The notes: generated by a model not told the origin, from the sequence alone. A stretch of 7,146 bases of DNA from Brevundimonas sp. (GCF_031082345.1 NZ_JAVHLH010000148.1:1-7146); one strand, 5' to 3'; numbered from the stretch's first letter, positions 1-5,996 are shown. Numbers and translations are program-made.

Positions 1-1001
1 TGGGCGCAGACGGTGCGGTCCTGCACGTTGAGATCGAAGGCGCGGCGAAAGGGCCGATCCTGCTCTTCACCCATGGCTGGGGTCTCTCGGCGCGCATCTG
101 GGCCGAGGCGCGGGCGGACCTGGGCGCCCGCTTCGGCCTCGTCTTCTGGGACCTGCCCGGACTGGGCCGGTCCGCCCGCCCGCTCGCGGGCTATTCGATC
201 GAGGGGTTTTCCGAAGACCTGCACGCGGTGATCGACAGCCTGCCGCAGGACCGCCCGATCATCCTCGTCGGCCACAGCATCGGCGGCATGACGGTTCAGA
301 CCTTCTGCGCCCGCCATCCTGAAGTGCTGAAACGGCGGGTGGCCGCCATCGTGCTCGAGAACACCACCCACGCCAATCCTCTGGAGACGATGGTCTTCTC
401 GCGCGTGCTTCGACCGCTTCAGCCGGTGATCGAACTCATTCTCAAGCTGGACACGGTCCTGTCGCCCGCGCTGTGGGTGATGAACTGGCAGGCGTGGCTC
501 AGTGGTTCGACCCATGCAGCGGCCCGCCTGGCGGGCTTCGGCGCCCGCCCGACGCGGGAACAGCTGGATCGGACCGCGCGGCTGATCACCCTGAATTCCC
601 CGGCGGTCCAGGCGCGCGGCAATCTCGCCATGCTGCGCTGGTCGATCACCGACGATCTGCCCCGGATCGACGTTCCGGCGCTCGTCTTCGTCGGCGGCCG
701 CGACCTGATCACCCGGGACCAGGCCGGCGAGACCATCGCCGCCGCCCTGCCGCAGGCCCGGCTGGTCCGGGTCGAAGACGCCGGCCACATGGGGCCGGTC
801 GAGAAGGCGCCCTTCTACAACGAGCAGATCGCGGATTTCGTCGGCTTCGTTCACCTGCTCCGCAGCCGCGTCCCGGCGCCCTCGCGTCGCTCCTTCCTCT
901 CGCCCGACGCCGATCTCGCCCCGCCGGCGCGGCCGGATGAGGGGCCGGGCGAGGGCGGGGACCCGCCCGTCCGGATCCAGCCGGCGGCCCGCCCGATCTG
1001 A
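1..1001 (+). CDS. Alpha/beta-hydrolase fold protein, 5' end missing
   Basis: The open frame runs in from the left edge (first whole codon at base 3) to a TGA at 999-1001, giving 332 visible residues; the true start is upstream. Visible in order: an HGWG oxyanion-hole motif (His24-Gly27), a WDLPGLGRS loop typical of the family, the nucleophile elbow GHSIGG with Ser92 (codon 276-278), a helical cap region (about residues 120-215), then VFVGGRD with the likely catalytic acid Asp234 and DAGH with the likely catalytic His262 (codon 786-788). The complete Ser-Asp-His triad suggests an active hydrolase, such as an esterase, lipase or haloperoxidase-like enzyme; the substrate cannot be read from sequence. 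The fold should end near residue 283. The last roughly 48 residues are Pro/Arg/Gly/Asp-rich with no recognisable fold. Internal ATG and GTG codons such as 228 are not plausible starts because the oxyanion motif lies before them. Confidence 0.9.
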   Translation, partial: GADGAVLHVEIEGAAKGPILLFTHGWGLSARIWAEARADLGARFGLVFWDLPGLGRSARPLAGYSIEGFSEDLHAVIDSLPQDRPIILVGHSIGGMTVQTFCARHPEVLKRRVAAIVLENTTHANPLETMVFSRVLRPLQPVIELILKLDTVLSPALWVMNWQAWLSGSTHAAARLAGFGARPTREQLDRTARLITLNSPAVQARGNLAMLRWSITDDLPRIDVPALVFVGGRDLITRDQAGETIAAALPQARLVRVEDAGHMGPVEKAPFYNEQIADFVGFVHLLRSRVPAPSRRSFLSPDADLAPPARPDEGPGEGGDPPVRIQPAARPI

Positions 1002-1020
1002 CCTCAACGGCCGCCGATCC

Positions 1021-1077
1021 CCTGCCATCCCATAGCCTGTCATCCCGGCCCATCCCGGTCATTTCCCTGCCATCCCG
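1021..1077 (+). repeat. Cluster of short CCTGYCATCCC repeats
   Basis: CATCCC occurs four times, at 1026, 1041, 1051 and 1071, so the offsets are 15, 10 and 20 bases. Three copies extend to the 12-mer CCTGYCATCCCR: 1021-1032, 1036-1047 and 1066-1077. The cluster begins 19 bases after the stop codon of the hydrolase. It could be a decayed dispersed intergenic repeat of the TGTCATCCCGG type that is common in alphaproteobacteria, or a set of binding sites; the sequence alone does not decide. Confidence 0.5.
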
Positions 1078-1262
1078 CACCCGGCCCGATCTCCGTCGAC
1101 GGTGCGGTGAAAGGGACTGCGTCCGCTTTTGACGCGGGCGCATGCTCTCATTGCGGGACAAGGACGAACGGTTGGCCGGCGGCCGATCGGGACCGTCTGG
1201 CGGCGATCGGCGCCTCAGCGACGGGAGAGGGAAGGGGGTGCGGGAGTGTCGGGATGGCAGGG
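1065..1262. repeat. 13-bp perfect inverted repeat with a 172-base interval
   Basis: CCCTGCCATCCCG at 1065-1077 is exactly the reverse complement of 1250-1262. The left arm is the last copy of the CATCCC cluster. The interval contains no convincing gene. The pair could close a long RNA stem or flank a small repeat element, or be two oppositely oriented copies of one dispersed repeat. Confidence 0.45.
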
Positions 1263-1300
1263 TTTTGCGATTTTCTGCTGACAGGGTCGGGGCCGGAACC

Positions 1301-1331
1301 GTCACAGCGGCTCACGTTTTGTTACACCCCC
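1301..1331 (+). promoter_or_regulatory. Three TYAC direct repeats at 10-bp spacing upstream of ppdK
   Basis: Units begin at 1302 (TCACAG), 1312 (TCACGT) and 1322 (TTACAC), each exactly 10 bases apart. A G precedes units 1 and 3, giving GTCAC and GTTAC. The last unit ends 93 bases before the ppdK start. The same three-unit element, at the same spacing and in the same orientation, lies upstream of gap (5966-5996); 18 of 25 aligned bases agree (1301-1325 against the complement of 5972-5996). Spacing of one helical turn suggests cooperative binding on one DNA face, as with OmpR-family response regulators. An operator or activator site is inferred; a promoter element is an alternative. Confidence 0.5.
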
Positions 1332-1353
1332 AGCCTCGCCTTGCCGGCCCTCG

Positions 1354-1398
1354 CGCGGTAAGCGGGGCGCTGCACCGCGAGGGATGCGAGTCCCCGCG
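1354..1398 (+). promoter_or_regulatory. Competing hairpins in the ppdK leader
   Basis: CGCGGT (1354-1359) can pair with ACCGCG (1374-1379) around a 14-base loop. Alternatively, CGCG (1376-1379) plus GGGA (1381-1384) can pair with TCCC (1391-1394) plus CGCG (1395-1398), leaving A1380 bulged and a six-base loop at 1385-1390. The two stems share 1376-1379, so they exclude one another. The second ends 26 bases before the start codon and 14 bases before the AGAGG ribosome-binding site. This could be a translation-controlling leader or incidental GC-rich folding. It matches no riboswitch class I recognise. The loop of the second stem runs into a GAGTC (1388-1392), a CcrM-type methylation site if the host has that enzyme. 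Confidence 0.35.
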
Positions 1399-1424
1399 TT
1401 CGATCACGGCTCAGAGGCTGATAA

Positions 1425-4115
1425 ATGACCCAGTGGGTGTACGGCTTCGGCGGCGGGACCGCCGACGGCGACTCGTCGATGAAGAACCTTCTCGGCGGCA
1501 AGGGCGCGAACCTCGCCGAGATGTCCTCGCTCGGCCTGCCGGTGCCCCCCGGCTTCACCATCACCACCGAGGCCTGCGTTCATTACTATTCCAACGGCCA
1601 GAGCTATCCGGCCGATCTCGCAGCCCAGGTGGCCGCCGGCCTGAAGAAGGTCGAGAGCGTGGTCGGCAAGACCTTCGGCGATCCGAAGAACCCGCTGCTG
1701 GTCTCGGTCCGCTCGGGCGCCCGCGCCTCCATGCCGGGCATGATGGACACCGTCCTGAACCTCGGCCTCAACGACGAGACGGTCGAGGGGCTGGCCGCCC
1801 TCAGCGGCGACCGCCGCTTCGCCTTCGACAGCTACCGCCGCTTCATCACCATGTACTCCAACGTGGTGCTGGGCCTGTCGCACGACGACTTCGAAGAGGT
1901 TCTGGACGACCACAAGGACCGGCTGGGCGTCACCATCGACACCGACCTGTCGGCCGCCGACTGGGAGAAGGTGGTCGCCGAATACAAGCAGGTGGTCGAG
2001 GACCGTCTGGGCCAGCCCTTCCCGCAGGATCCCAACGACCAGCTATGGGGCGCCGTCTCGGCCGTCTTCGCCAGCTGGATGAACGACCGGGCCAAATTCT
2101 ATCGCCGCATGCACGACATCCCCGAGAGCTGGGGCACGGCGGTGAATGTGCAGTCCATGGTCTTCGGAAACATGGGCGAGACCTCGGCCACCGGCGTCGC
2201 CTTCACCCGCAACCCGTCGACGGGCGAGGCCCGGCTGTATGGCGAATTCCTGATCAACGCCCAAGGCGAGGACGTCGTCGCCGGCATCCGCACGCCGCAG
2301 TCGCTGACACGCGCCGGCCGCGAGGAGATGGGCGAGACCGCCCCCTCGATGGAAGAGGCCATGCCGGTGGTCTTCAACGAATTCGTCGAGGTCGTCGGCA
2401 AGCTCGAGACCCACTACCGCGACATGCAGGACATCGAATTCACGGTCGAACAGGGCCGGCTGTGGATGCTGCAGACCCGCAACGGCAAGCGCACGGCCAA
2501 GGCGGCGCTGAAGGTGGCCGTGGACCTCGCCGCCGAGGGCGTGATCTCGCAGGAGGAGGCCATCGGCCGGGTCGAGCCCTCGGCGCTGGACCAGTTGCTG
2601 CACCCGACCCTCGACCCGAACGCCGAACGCAAGGTCGTCGCCGCCGGCCTGCCCGCCTCGCCGGGCGCCGCCACCGGCAAGGTGGTGTTCGACGCCGACG
2701 AGGCCGAGCGCCTGTCCCAGCTCGGCGACGCCGTCATCCTCGTGCGTGAGGAGACCTCGCCCGAGGACATCCACGGCATGCACGCGGCGCGCGGCATCGT
2801 CACCGCCCGCGGCGGCATGACCAGCCACGCGGCGGTGGTCGCCCGCGGCATGGGCCGCCCCTGCGTCTCCGGCGCCGGCGAGATCCACATCGACGAGAAG
2901 GCCGGGACCTTCACCGCCCGCGGCCGCGTCTTCAAGGCCGGCGAGGTCATCACCATCGACGGCTCGAAGGGCGAGGTGCTGGACGGCGCCGTGCCGATGA
3001 TCGAGCCGGAACTGACCGGCGACTTCCAGACCCTGATGGCCTGGGCCGACAAGGAGCGCCGTCTGCGGGTGCGGGCCAACGCCGAGACGCCGCTGGACGC
3101 CAAGACGGCACGCGGCTTCGGGGCCGAGGGCATCGGCCTGTGCCGGACCGAGCACATGTTCTTCGACGACGCCCGCATCGCCGCCGTGCGCGAGATGATC
3201 CTCGCCGACGACGAGGCCGGCCGCCGCGCCGCCCTCGCCAAGATCGCGCCGTTCCAGAAGTCGGACTTCGTCGAACTATTCGAGATCATGGCCGGCCTGC
3301 CGGTGACCGTGCGGCTGCTCGACCCGCCGCTACACGAGTTCATCCCCCACACCGACGCCGAGATCGACGCCCTGGCCGAGACCCAGGGCCTCGACGCCGC
3401 CAAGCTGAAGCGGCGGGCGAAGGAGCTGCACGAGACCAACCCCATGCTGGGCCACCGCGGCTGCCGCCTCGGCGTCGCCTACCCCGAGATCTACGAGATG
3501 CAGGTCCGCGCCATCCTCGAGGCGGCGCTGGAGGTGCAGGCGAAGTCGGGCGAAGCCCCGCTGCCCGAGATCATGCACCCGCTGGTCGCCCTCGGCCTCG
3601 AGATGAAATACCTGCGCGAGCTGACCGACCGGGTCGCGCGCGAGGTCTTCGCCGAGACCGGCCAGTCGATCGCCTATCTGGTCGGGACCATGATCGAACT
3701 GCCCCGCGCCGCCCTGCGCGCCGGCGACCTCGCCGAGCACGCCGAGTTCTTCTCCTTCGGCACCAACGACCTGACCCAGACCACCTTCGGCATCAGCCGC
3801 GACGACTCCGGCCGCTTCCTGCAGGCCTATCTGGACAAGGGCATCTTCGAGACCGACCCCTTCGTCCGCCTCGACCAGGAGGGCGTCGGCGACCTGATCC
3901 GCATCGCCGCCGAGCGGGGCGGGGCGGCCCGCCCGGACATCAAGATGGGCATCTGCGGCGAGCACGGCGGCGACCCGTCGTCGATCGACTTCTGCGAGCG
4001 GGTCGGCCTCAGCTACGTCAGCTGTTCGCCCTACCGCGTCCCCATCGCCCGCCTCGCCGCCGCCCAGGCCGCCCTGAACGCCCGCGCCGGGACCGAACAG
4101 GAGAAGGACCGCTAA
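1425..4115 (+). CDS. ppdK: Pyruvate, phosphate dikinase
   Basis: Cytosolic enzyme catalysing the reversible reaction ATP + phosphate + pyruvate to AMP + diphosphate + PEP, linking the pyruvate pool to gluconeogenesis or acting as a PPi-using glycolytic step. The 896 residues are close to the usual bacterial length (about 870-900). The N-terminal ATP-grasp domain (about 1-360) shows LLGGKGANLAEM, the SVRSGA stretch with Arg96, and LQTRNGKRT at 349-357. The mobile phosphohistidine domain (about 420-520) carries GGMTSHAAVV with catalytic His468; Thr466 two residues before it is the position phosphorylated by PDRP-type regulators in relatives. The C-terminal PEP/pyruvate TIM barrel (about 540-890) shows LCRTEHMFF (572-580), Arg630 in VRLLDPP, and GICGEHGGDP with catalytic Cys844. 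The ATG start is supported by AGAGG seven bases upstream and by the canonical N-terminus WVYGFGGG. No truncation or frameshift. The start is preceded by the TYAC repeat element and the hairpin leader. Confidence 0.98.
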   Translation: MTQWVYGFGGGTADGDSSMKNLLGGKGANLAEMSSLGLPVPPGFTITTEACVHYYSNGQSYPADLAAQVAAGLKKVESVVGKTFGDPKNPLLVSVRSGARASMPGMMDTVLNLGLNDETVEGLAALSGDRRFAFDSYRRFITMYSNVVLGLSHDDFEEVLDDHKDRLGVTIDTDLSAADWEKVVAEYKQVVEDRLGQPFPQDPNDQLWGAVSAVFASWMNDRAKFYRRMHDIPESWGTAVNVQSMVFGNMGETSATGVAFTRNPSTGEARLYGEFLINAQGEDVVAGIRTPQSLTRAGREEMGETAPSMEEAMPVVFNEFVEVVGKLETHYRDMQDIEFTVEQGRLWMLQTRNGKRTAKAALKVAVDLAAEGVISQEEAIGRVEPSALDQLLHPTLDPNAERKVVAAGLPASPGAATGKVVFDADEAERLSQLGDAVILVREETSPEDIHGMHAARGIVTARGGMTSHAAVVARGMGRPCVSGAGEIHIDEKAGTFTARGRVFKAGEVITIDGSKGEVLDGAVPMIEPELTGDFQTLMAWADKERRLRVRANAETPLDAKTARGFGAEGIGLCRTEHMFFDDARIAAVREMILADDEAGRRAALAKIAPFQKSDFVELFEIMAGLPVTVRLLDPPLHEFIPHTDAEIDALAETQGLDAAKLKRRAKELHETNPMLGHRGCRLGVAYPEIYEMQVRAILEAALEVQAKSGEAPLPEIMHPLVALGLEMKYLRELTDRVAREVFAETGQSIAYLVGTMIELPRAALRAGDLAEHAEFFSFGTNDLTQTTFGISRDDSGRFLQAYLDKGIFETDPFVRLDQEGVGDLIRIAAERGGAARPDIKMGICGEHGGDPSSIDFCERVGLSYVSCSPYRVPIARLAAAQAALNARAGTEQEKDR

Positions 4116-4116
4116 G

Positions 4117-4158
4117 CAATCGCGCTGTCAAAATAAGAACACGATAAGGTCGCGATTG
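4117..4158. promoter_or_regulatory. 8-bp inverted repeat just after the ppdK stop
   Basis: CAATCGCG (4117-4124) is the exact reverse complement of CGCGATTG (4151-4158), separated by 26 AT-richer bases. It begins two bases after the ppdK TAA. No T-run follows the right arm, so it is not a standard intrinsic terminator. The right arm overlaps a TTGACG (4156-4161) that resembles a -35 element; no clear -10 follows at normal spacing. It may be a ppdK 3'-end structure or an operator for the downstream outer-membrane protein gene. Confidence 0.3.
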
Positions 4159-4262
4159 ACGTATCGGCGTCTGTGTCAAGCTGTCCACAGTCCGAAACCA
4201 GTCGCAGCGCCCTACTGGAACGCCGGCAATCGCTACCCATTTCTGTCTCCGCTGGATGGGGC

Positions 4263-4283
4263 TGGTCACCGCAGAAGTGACCA
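4263..4283. promoter_or_regulatory. 7-7-7 perfect palindrome upstream of the outer-membrane gene
   Basis: TGGTCAC (4263-4269) and GTGACCA (4277-4283) are perfect reverse complements around a seven-base spacer. The site ends 21 bases before the start codon and five bases before the AGAGGA ribosome-binding site (4289-4294). In DNA it has the shape of a dimeric repressor site; in RNA it would be a 7-bp hairpin in the 5' leader that could stabilise or mask the message. Which applies is not decided by the sequence. Confidence 0.45.
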
Positions 4284-4304
4284 CATCTAGAGGATACAGA
4301 AACA

Positions 4305-4835
4305 ATGCGTAACGTTCTTCTCGCGACCGCTGCTCTTACTTTGATCGCTGCACCGGCCATGGCCCAGAGCTTCAACGATCCGCAATGGACCGGCTCGGTC
4401 GGCTACACCCACCTCGACAGCGGCGACGACAGCCTCGGCGCCGTCACCGGACGGGTCGGCGCCAAGCTCTCGCGCTACATCGGCGTCGAGGCCGAGGGCT
4501 CCTTCGGCGTCAAGGACGAGGACATCACCGTCGCCGGCGTCGACGGGACCCTCGAACATGAGTACGACGCCGCCGTCTACGCCGTGGGCTCGGTGCCCGT
4601 CAGCCCGAACCTCGAACTGTTCGGCCGCGTCGGCTACGGCACGACCTCGCTGAAGGCCGACGTCGCCGGCGTCTCCGCCACCGAGGACGGCGAAAGCCTG
4701 AACTACGGCGCCGGCGCGAACTACTTCTTCGACGTCCAGAACGGCGTCCGCGCCGACTGGACCCGCCGCGACTTCACCGACGACGCCGGCGGCGAGATCG
4801 ACACCTACGGTCTCAGCTTCGTCCGCCGCTTCTAG
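4305..4835 (+). CDS. Small outer-membrane beta-barrel protein
   Basis: A 176-residue exported protein. Residues 1-20 form a signal peptide: basic Arg2, hydrophobic core, and an APAMA site with cleavage predicted after Ala20 before Gln-Ser. The mature part, about 156 residues, is a run of alternating-residue amphipathic strands (for example WTGSVGYTHL, GVEAEGSFGV, LELFGRVGYG, YGAGANYFF, GVRADWTRRDF, TYGLSFVRRF) with acidic Gly/Asp loops, and it ends in Phe, the usual C-terminal signal for BAM-dependent barrel insertion. Length and strand number fit an eight-stranded barrel of the OmpA-barrel/OmpW/opacity-like superfamily (OMP_b-brl type). The biological role is unknown. The ATG has AGAGGA ten bases upstream, and the 189-base gap to ppdK implies its own transcript. 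It converges on gap across a strong hairpin. The first dozen codons use more A/T-ending codons than the rest, which is common near starts. Confidence 0.88.
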   Translation: MRNVLLATAALTLIAAPAMAQSFNDPQWTGSVGYTHLDSGDDSLGAVTGRVGAKLSRYIGVEAEGSFGVKDEDITVAGVDGTLEHEYDAAVYAVGSVPVSPNLELFGRVGYGTTSLKADVAGVSATEDGESLNYGAGANYFFDVQNGVRADWTRRDFTDDAGGEIDTYGLSFVRRF

Positions 4836-4845
4836 GACCCGGACA

Positions 4846-4877
4846 TCTCCGCCGCGGCGACCACGCCGCGGCGGAGA
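4846..4877. terminator. Perfect 14-bp hairpin between convergent genes
   Basis: The arms 4846-4859 and 4864-4877 are perfect reverse complements (TCTCCGCCGCGGCG and its complement) around the four-base loop ACCA. It lies 10 bases after the stop of the outer-membrane gene and nine bases before the gap stop on the opposite strand, the position expected of a bidirectional terminator. Neither side is followed by a T-run, so strict intrinsic termination is doubtful; it may mainly act as a 3'-end stabiliser or pause site for both transcripts. Confidence 0.7.
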
Positions 4878-4886
4878 CCCTGTCGA

Positions 4887-5894
4887 CTAGAGAAACTTCG
4901 CCATCACCAGGGCCGTATCGGCCATCCGCGTCGCGAAGCCCCATTCGTTGTCGTACCAGCTCAGCACCCGCGCCAGCTTGCCGTCGACGACCTGGGTCTG
5001 GGGCAGGGCGGCGGTCGACGAGGCGGCGATGTGATTGAGGTCCATCGACACCAGCGGCTCGGTGGTGGTGTGCAGCACGCCCTTCATCGGACCGTCGGCG
5101 GCGGCCTGAAGCGCGGCGTTGATCTCGTCCACCGAGACCTCGCGCCCCGCCACCACCTTCAGGTCGACGACCGAGACGTTGGGCGTCGGCACCCGGATCG
5201 ACGATCCGTCCAGCTTGCCCTTCAGTTCCGGCAGCACCAGGCCGAGCGCCTTGGCAGCGCCGGTCGAGGTCGGGATCATCGACAGGCCCGCGGCGCGGGC
5301 GCGGTACAGGTCCTTGTGCATCGTATCCAGCGTCGGCTGGTCGCCGGTGTAGGCGTGGATAGTGGTCATGTAGCCGCGCTCGATGCCGAACAGGTCGTTC
5401 ATCACCTTGGCCACCGGGGCCAGGGCGTTGGTGGTGCACGAGCCGTTGGAGACGATGATGTCGTCGGCGGTCAGGACGTCGTGGTTGACCTTGTAGACGA
5501 TGGTCTGGTCGGCGCCGTCGGCCGGGGCCGAGACCAGCACCCGCTTGGCGCCGGCCTTCAGGTGCGCGCTGGCCTTGTCCTTCGAGGTGAAGATGCCGGT
5601 GCACTCGAAGGCGATGTCGACGTTCAATTCCTTGTGCGGCAGGTTCGCGGGGTCCCGCTCGGCCGTCACCTTGATCTTGCCCAGGCCGACGTCGATCCAG
5701 CCGTCGCCGCTTTCGACCGTGCCGGGGAACCGGCCGTGCACGCTGTCGTAGCGCAGTAGGTGGGCGTTGGTCTCGACCGGGCCCAGATCGTTGATCGCCA
5801 CCACCTCGATGTCGCGACGGCCATGCTCGACGATCGAGCGCAGGACGAGGCGGCCGATGCGGCCGAAACCATTGATGGCGACGCGGACGGTCAT
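4887..5894 (-). CDS. gap: Glyceraldehyde-3-phosphate dehydrogenase, type I
   Basis: Cytosolic enzyme that oxidatively phosphorylates glyceraldehyde-3-phosphate to 1,3-bisphosphoglycerate with NAD+, reversibly. 335 residues, the standard length. The N-terminal Rossmann domain begins VRVAINGFGRIGR; Asp36 in AINDL suits NAD+ use. The catalytic centre is SNGSCTTN with Cys153, and His180 lies in TTIHAYTGDQ. STGAAKALG (210-218), RVPTPNVSVVDL (234-245) and the C-terminal SWYDNEWGFATRM are canonical. The ATG at 5894 is chosen because AAGGAG lies eight bases upstream and the protein then starts at the family's usual residue; an in-frame ATG at 5936 would add 14 atypical residues. One oddity is that the usual second Cys four residues after the catalytic one (SCTTNC) is Ala157, and the usual SNASC is SNGSC. 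No pgk or fba follows; the downstream neighbour is convergent. Confidence 0.97.
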   Translation of the reverse strand: MTVRVAINGFGRIGRLVLRSIVEHGRRDIEVVAINDLGPVETNAHLLRYDSVHGRFPGTVESGDGWIDVGLGKIKVTAERDPANLPHKELNVDIAFECTGIFTSKDKASAHLKAGAKRVLVSAPADGADQTIVYKVNHDVLTADDIIVSNGSCTTNALAPVAKVMNDLFGIERGYMTTIHAYTGDQPTLDTMHKDLYRARAAGLSMIPTSTGAAKALGLVLPELKGKLDGSSIRVPTPNVSVVDLKVVAGREVSVDEINAALQAAADGPMKGVLHTTTEPLVSMDLNHIAASSTAALPQTQVVDGKLARVLSWYDNEWGFATRMADTALVMAKFL

Positions 5895-5902
5895 GGGGCG
5901 GG

Positions 5903-5908
5903 CTCCTT
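5903..5908 (-). promoter_or_regulatory. Shine-Dalgarno site that fixes the gap start
   Basis: Read on the minus strand this is AAGGAG, eight bases before the ATG at 5894. It lies inside the longer frame that would begin at 5936, so it argues strongly for the shorter protein. Confidence 0.85.
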
Positions 5909-5946
5909 GAAGCGTGATTTGCGGTTGGCGCTTCAATGGAACCGGC

Positions 5947-5971
5947 GGCGCGGCGTTTCAACCCCGCGGCC
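5947..5971 (-). promoter_or_regulatory. Bulged GC hairpin in the gap leader
   Basis: GGC (5947-5949) and GCGG (5950-5953) can pair with GCC (5969-5971) and CCGC (5964-5967), leaving G5968 bulged and a loop of about 10 bases. It overlaps the third TYAC unit and lies about 50 bases before the gap start. It may be incidental in such GC-rich DNA, although the ppdK leader also has a stem with a one-base bulge after the same repeat element. Confidence 0.25.
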
Positions 5972-5996
5972 GTAACAAGCCGTGATGAACTGTAAC
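5966..5996 (-). promoter_or_regulatory. Three TYAC direct repeats at 10-bp spacing upstream of gap
   Basis: Read on the minus strand, units begin at 5995 (TTACAG), 5985 (TCACGG) and 5975 (TTACGG), exactly 10 bases apart, with G before units 1 and 3. The last unit ends 71 bases before the gap ATG; the first lies 22 bases past the stop codon of the histidine kinase. It is the same element as at 1301-1331 upstream of ppdK, in the same orientation relative to its gene. Position and repetition suggest an operator or activator site, and separate transcription of gap from the kinase gene. Confidence 0.5.

Larger units (their letters stand above)
1002..1424. other. Non-coding region upstream of ppdK
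   Basis: No convincing gene lies in these 423 bases. Short open frames exist on both strands, but they lack a good ribosome-binding site, known motifs and gene-like composition. The region holds a cluster of CATCCC repeats (1021-1077), a 10-bp palindrome CCGTCGACGG at 1093-1102, a TTGACGC hexamer-like element at 1129-1135 that matches the Caulobacter-type -35 but lacks a good partner -10, an inverted copy of one repeat at 1250-1262, a three-unit direct repeat at 1302-1331, and two competing hairpins at 1354-1398. AGAGG at 1413-1417 is the likely ribosome-binding site of ppdK. The upstream hydrolase and ppdK are far enough apart that ppdK probably has its own promoter here. Confidence 0.7.

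Noticed and set aside
1129..1151. TTGACGC as the -35 of a promoter in the region upstream of ppdK
   Set aside because: The hexamer is a good match, but the nearest -10-like sequence (GCTCTCA at 1144) is poor and too close. Mentioned only within the region description.
1107..1361. 84-residue frame with a short Cys-x-x-Cys stretch in the ppdK upstream region
   Set aside because: GTG start without a clear ribosome-binding site, no recognisable domain, and it runs through the repeat and motif elements. Possible, but not supportable.
1376..1410. tRNA-like GTTCGATC (1398-1405) next to a GC stem
   Set aside because: The flanks do not form a T-arm (CCGCG cannot pair with ACGGC), and no cloverleaf or acceptor stem is present.
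1142..2749. Long plus-strand open frame overlapping the start of ppdK
   Set aside because: It is out of frame with the well-supported ppdK; its translation is Arg/Gly-rich with no motifs, typical of a shadow frame in GC-rich DNA.
2043..3155. Long antisense open frames across ppdK
   Set aside because: Low-complexity Ala/Gly/Arg-rich translations opposite a strongly conserved gene; these are codon-bias artefacts.
5895..5936. Upstream ATG at 5936 as the gap start
   Set aside because: The extra 14 residues are atypical for GAPDH and span the strong AAGGAG site that serves the ATG at 5894.
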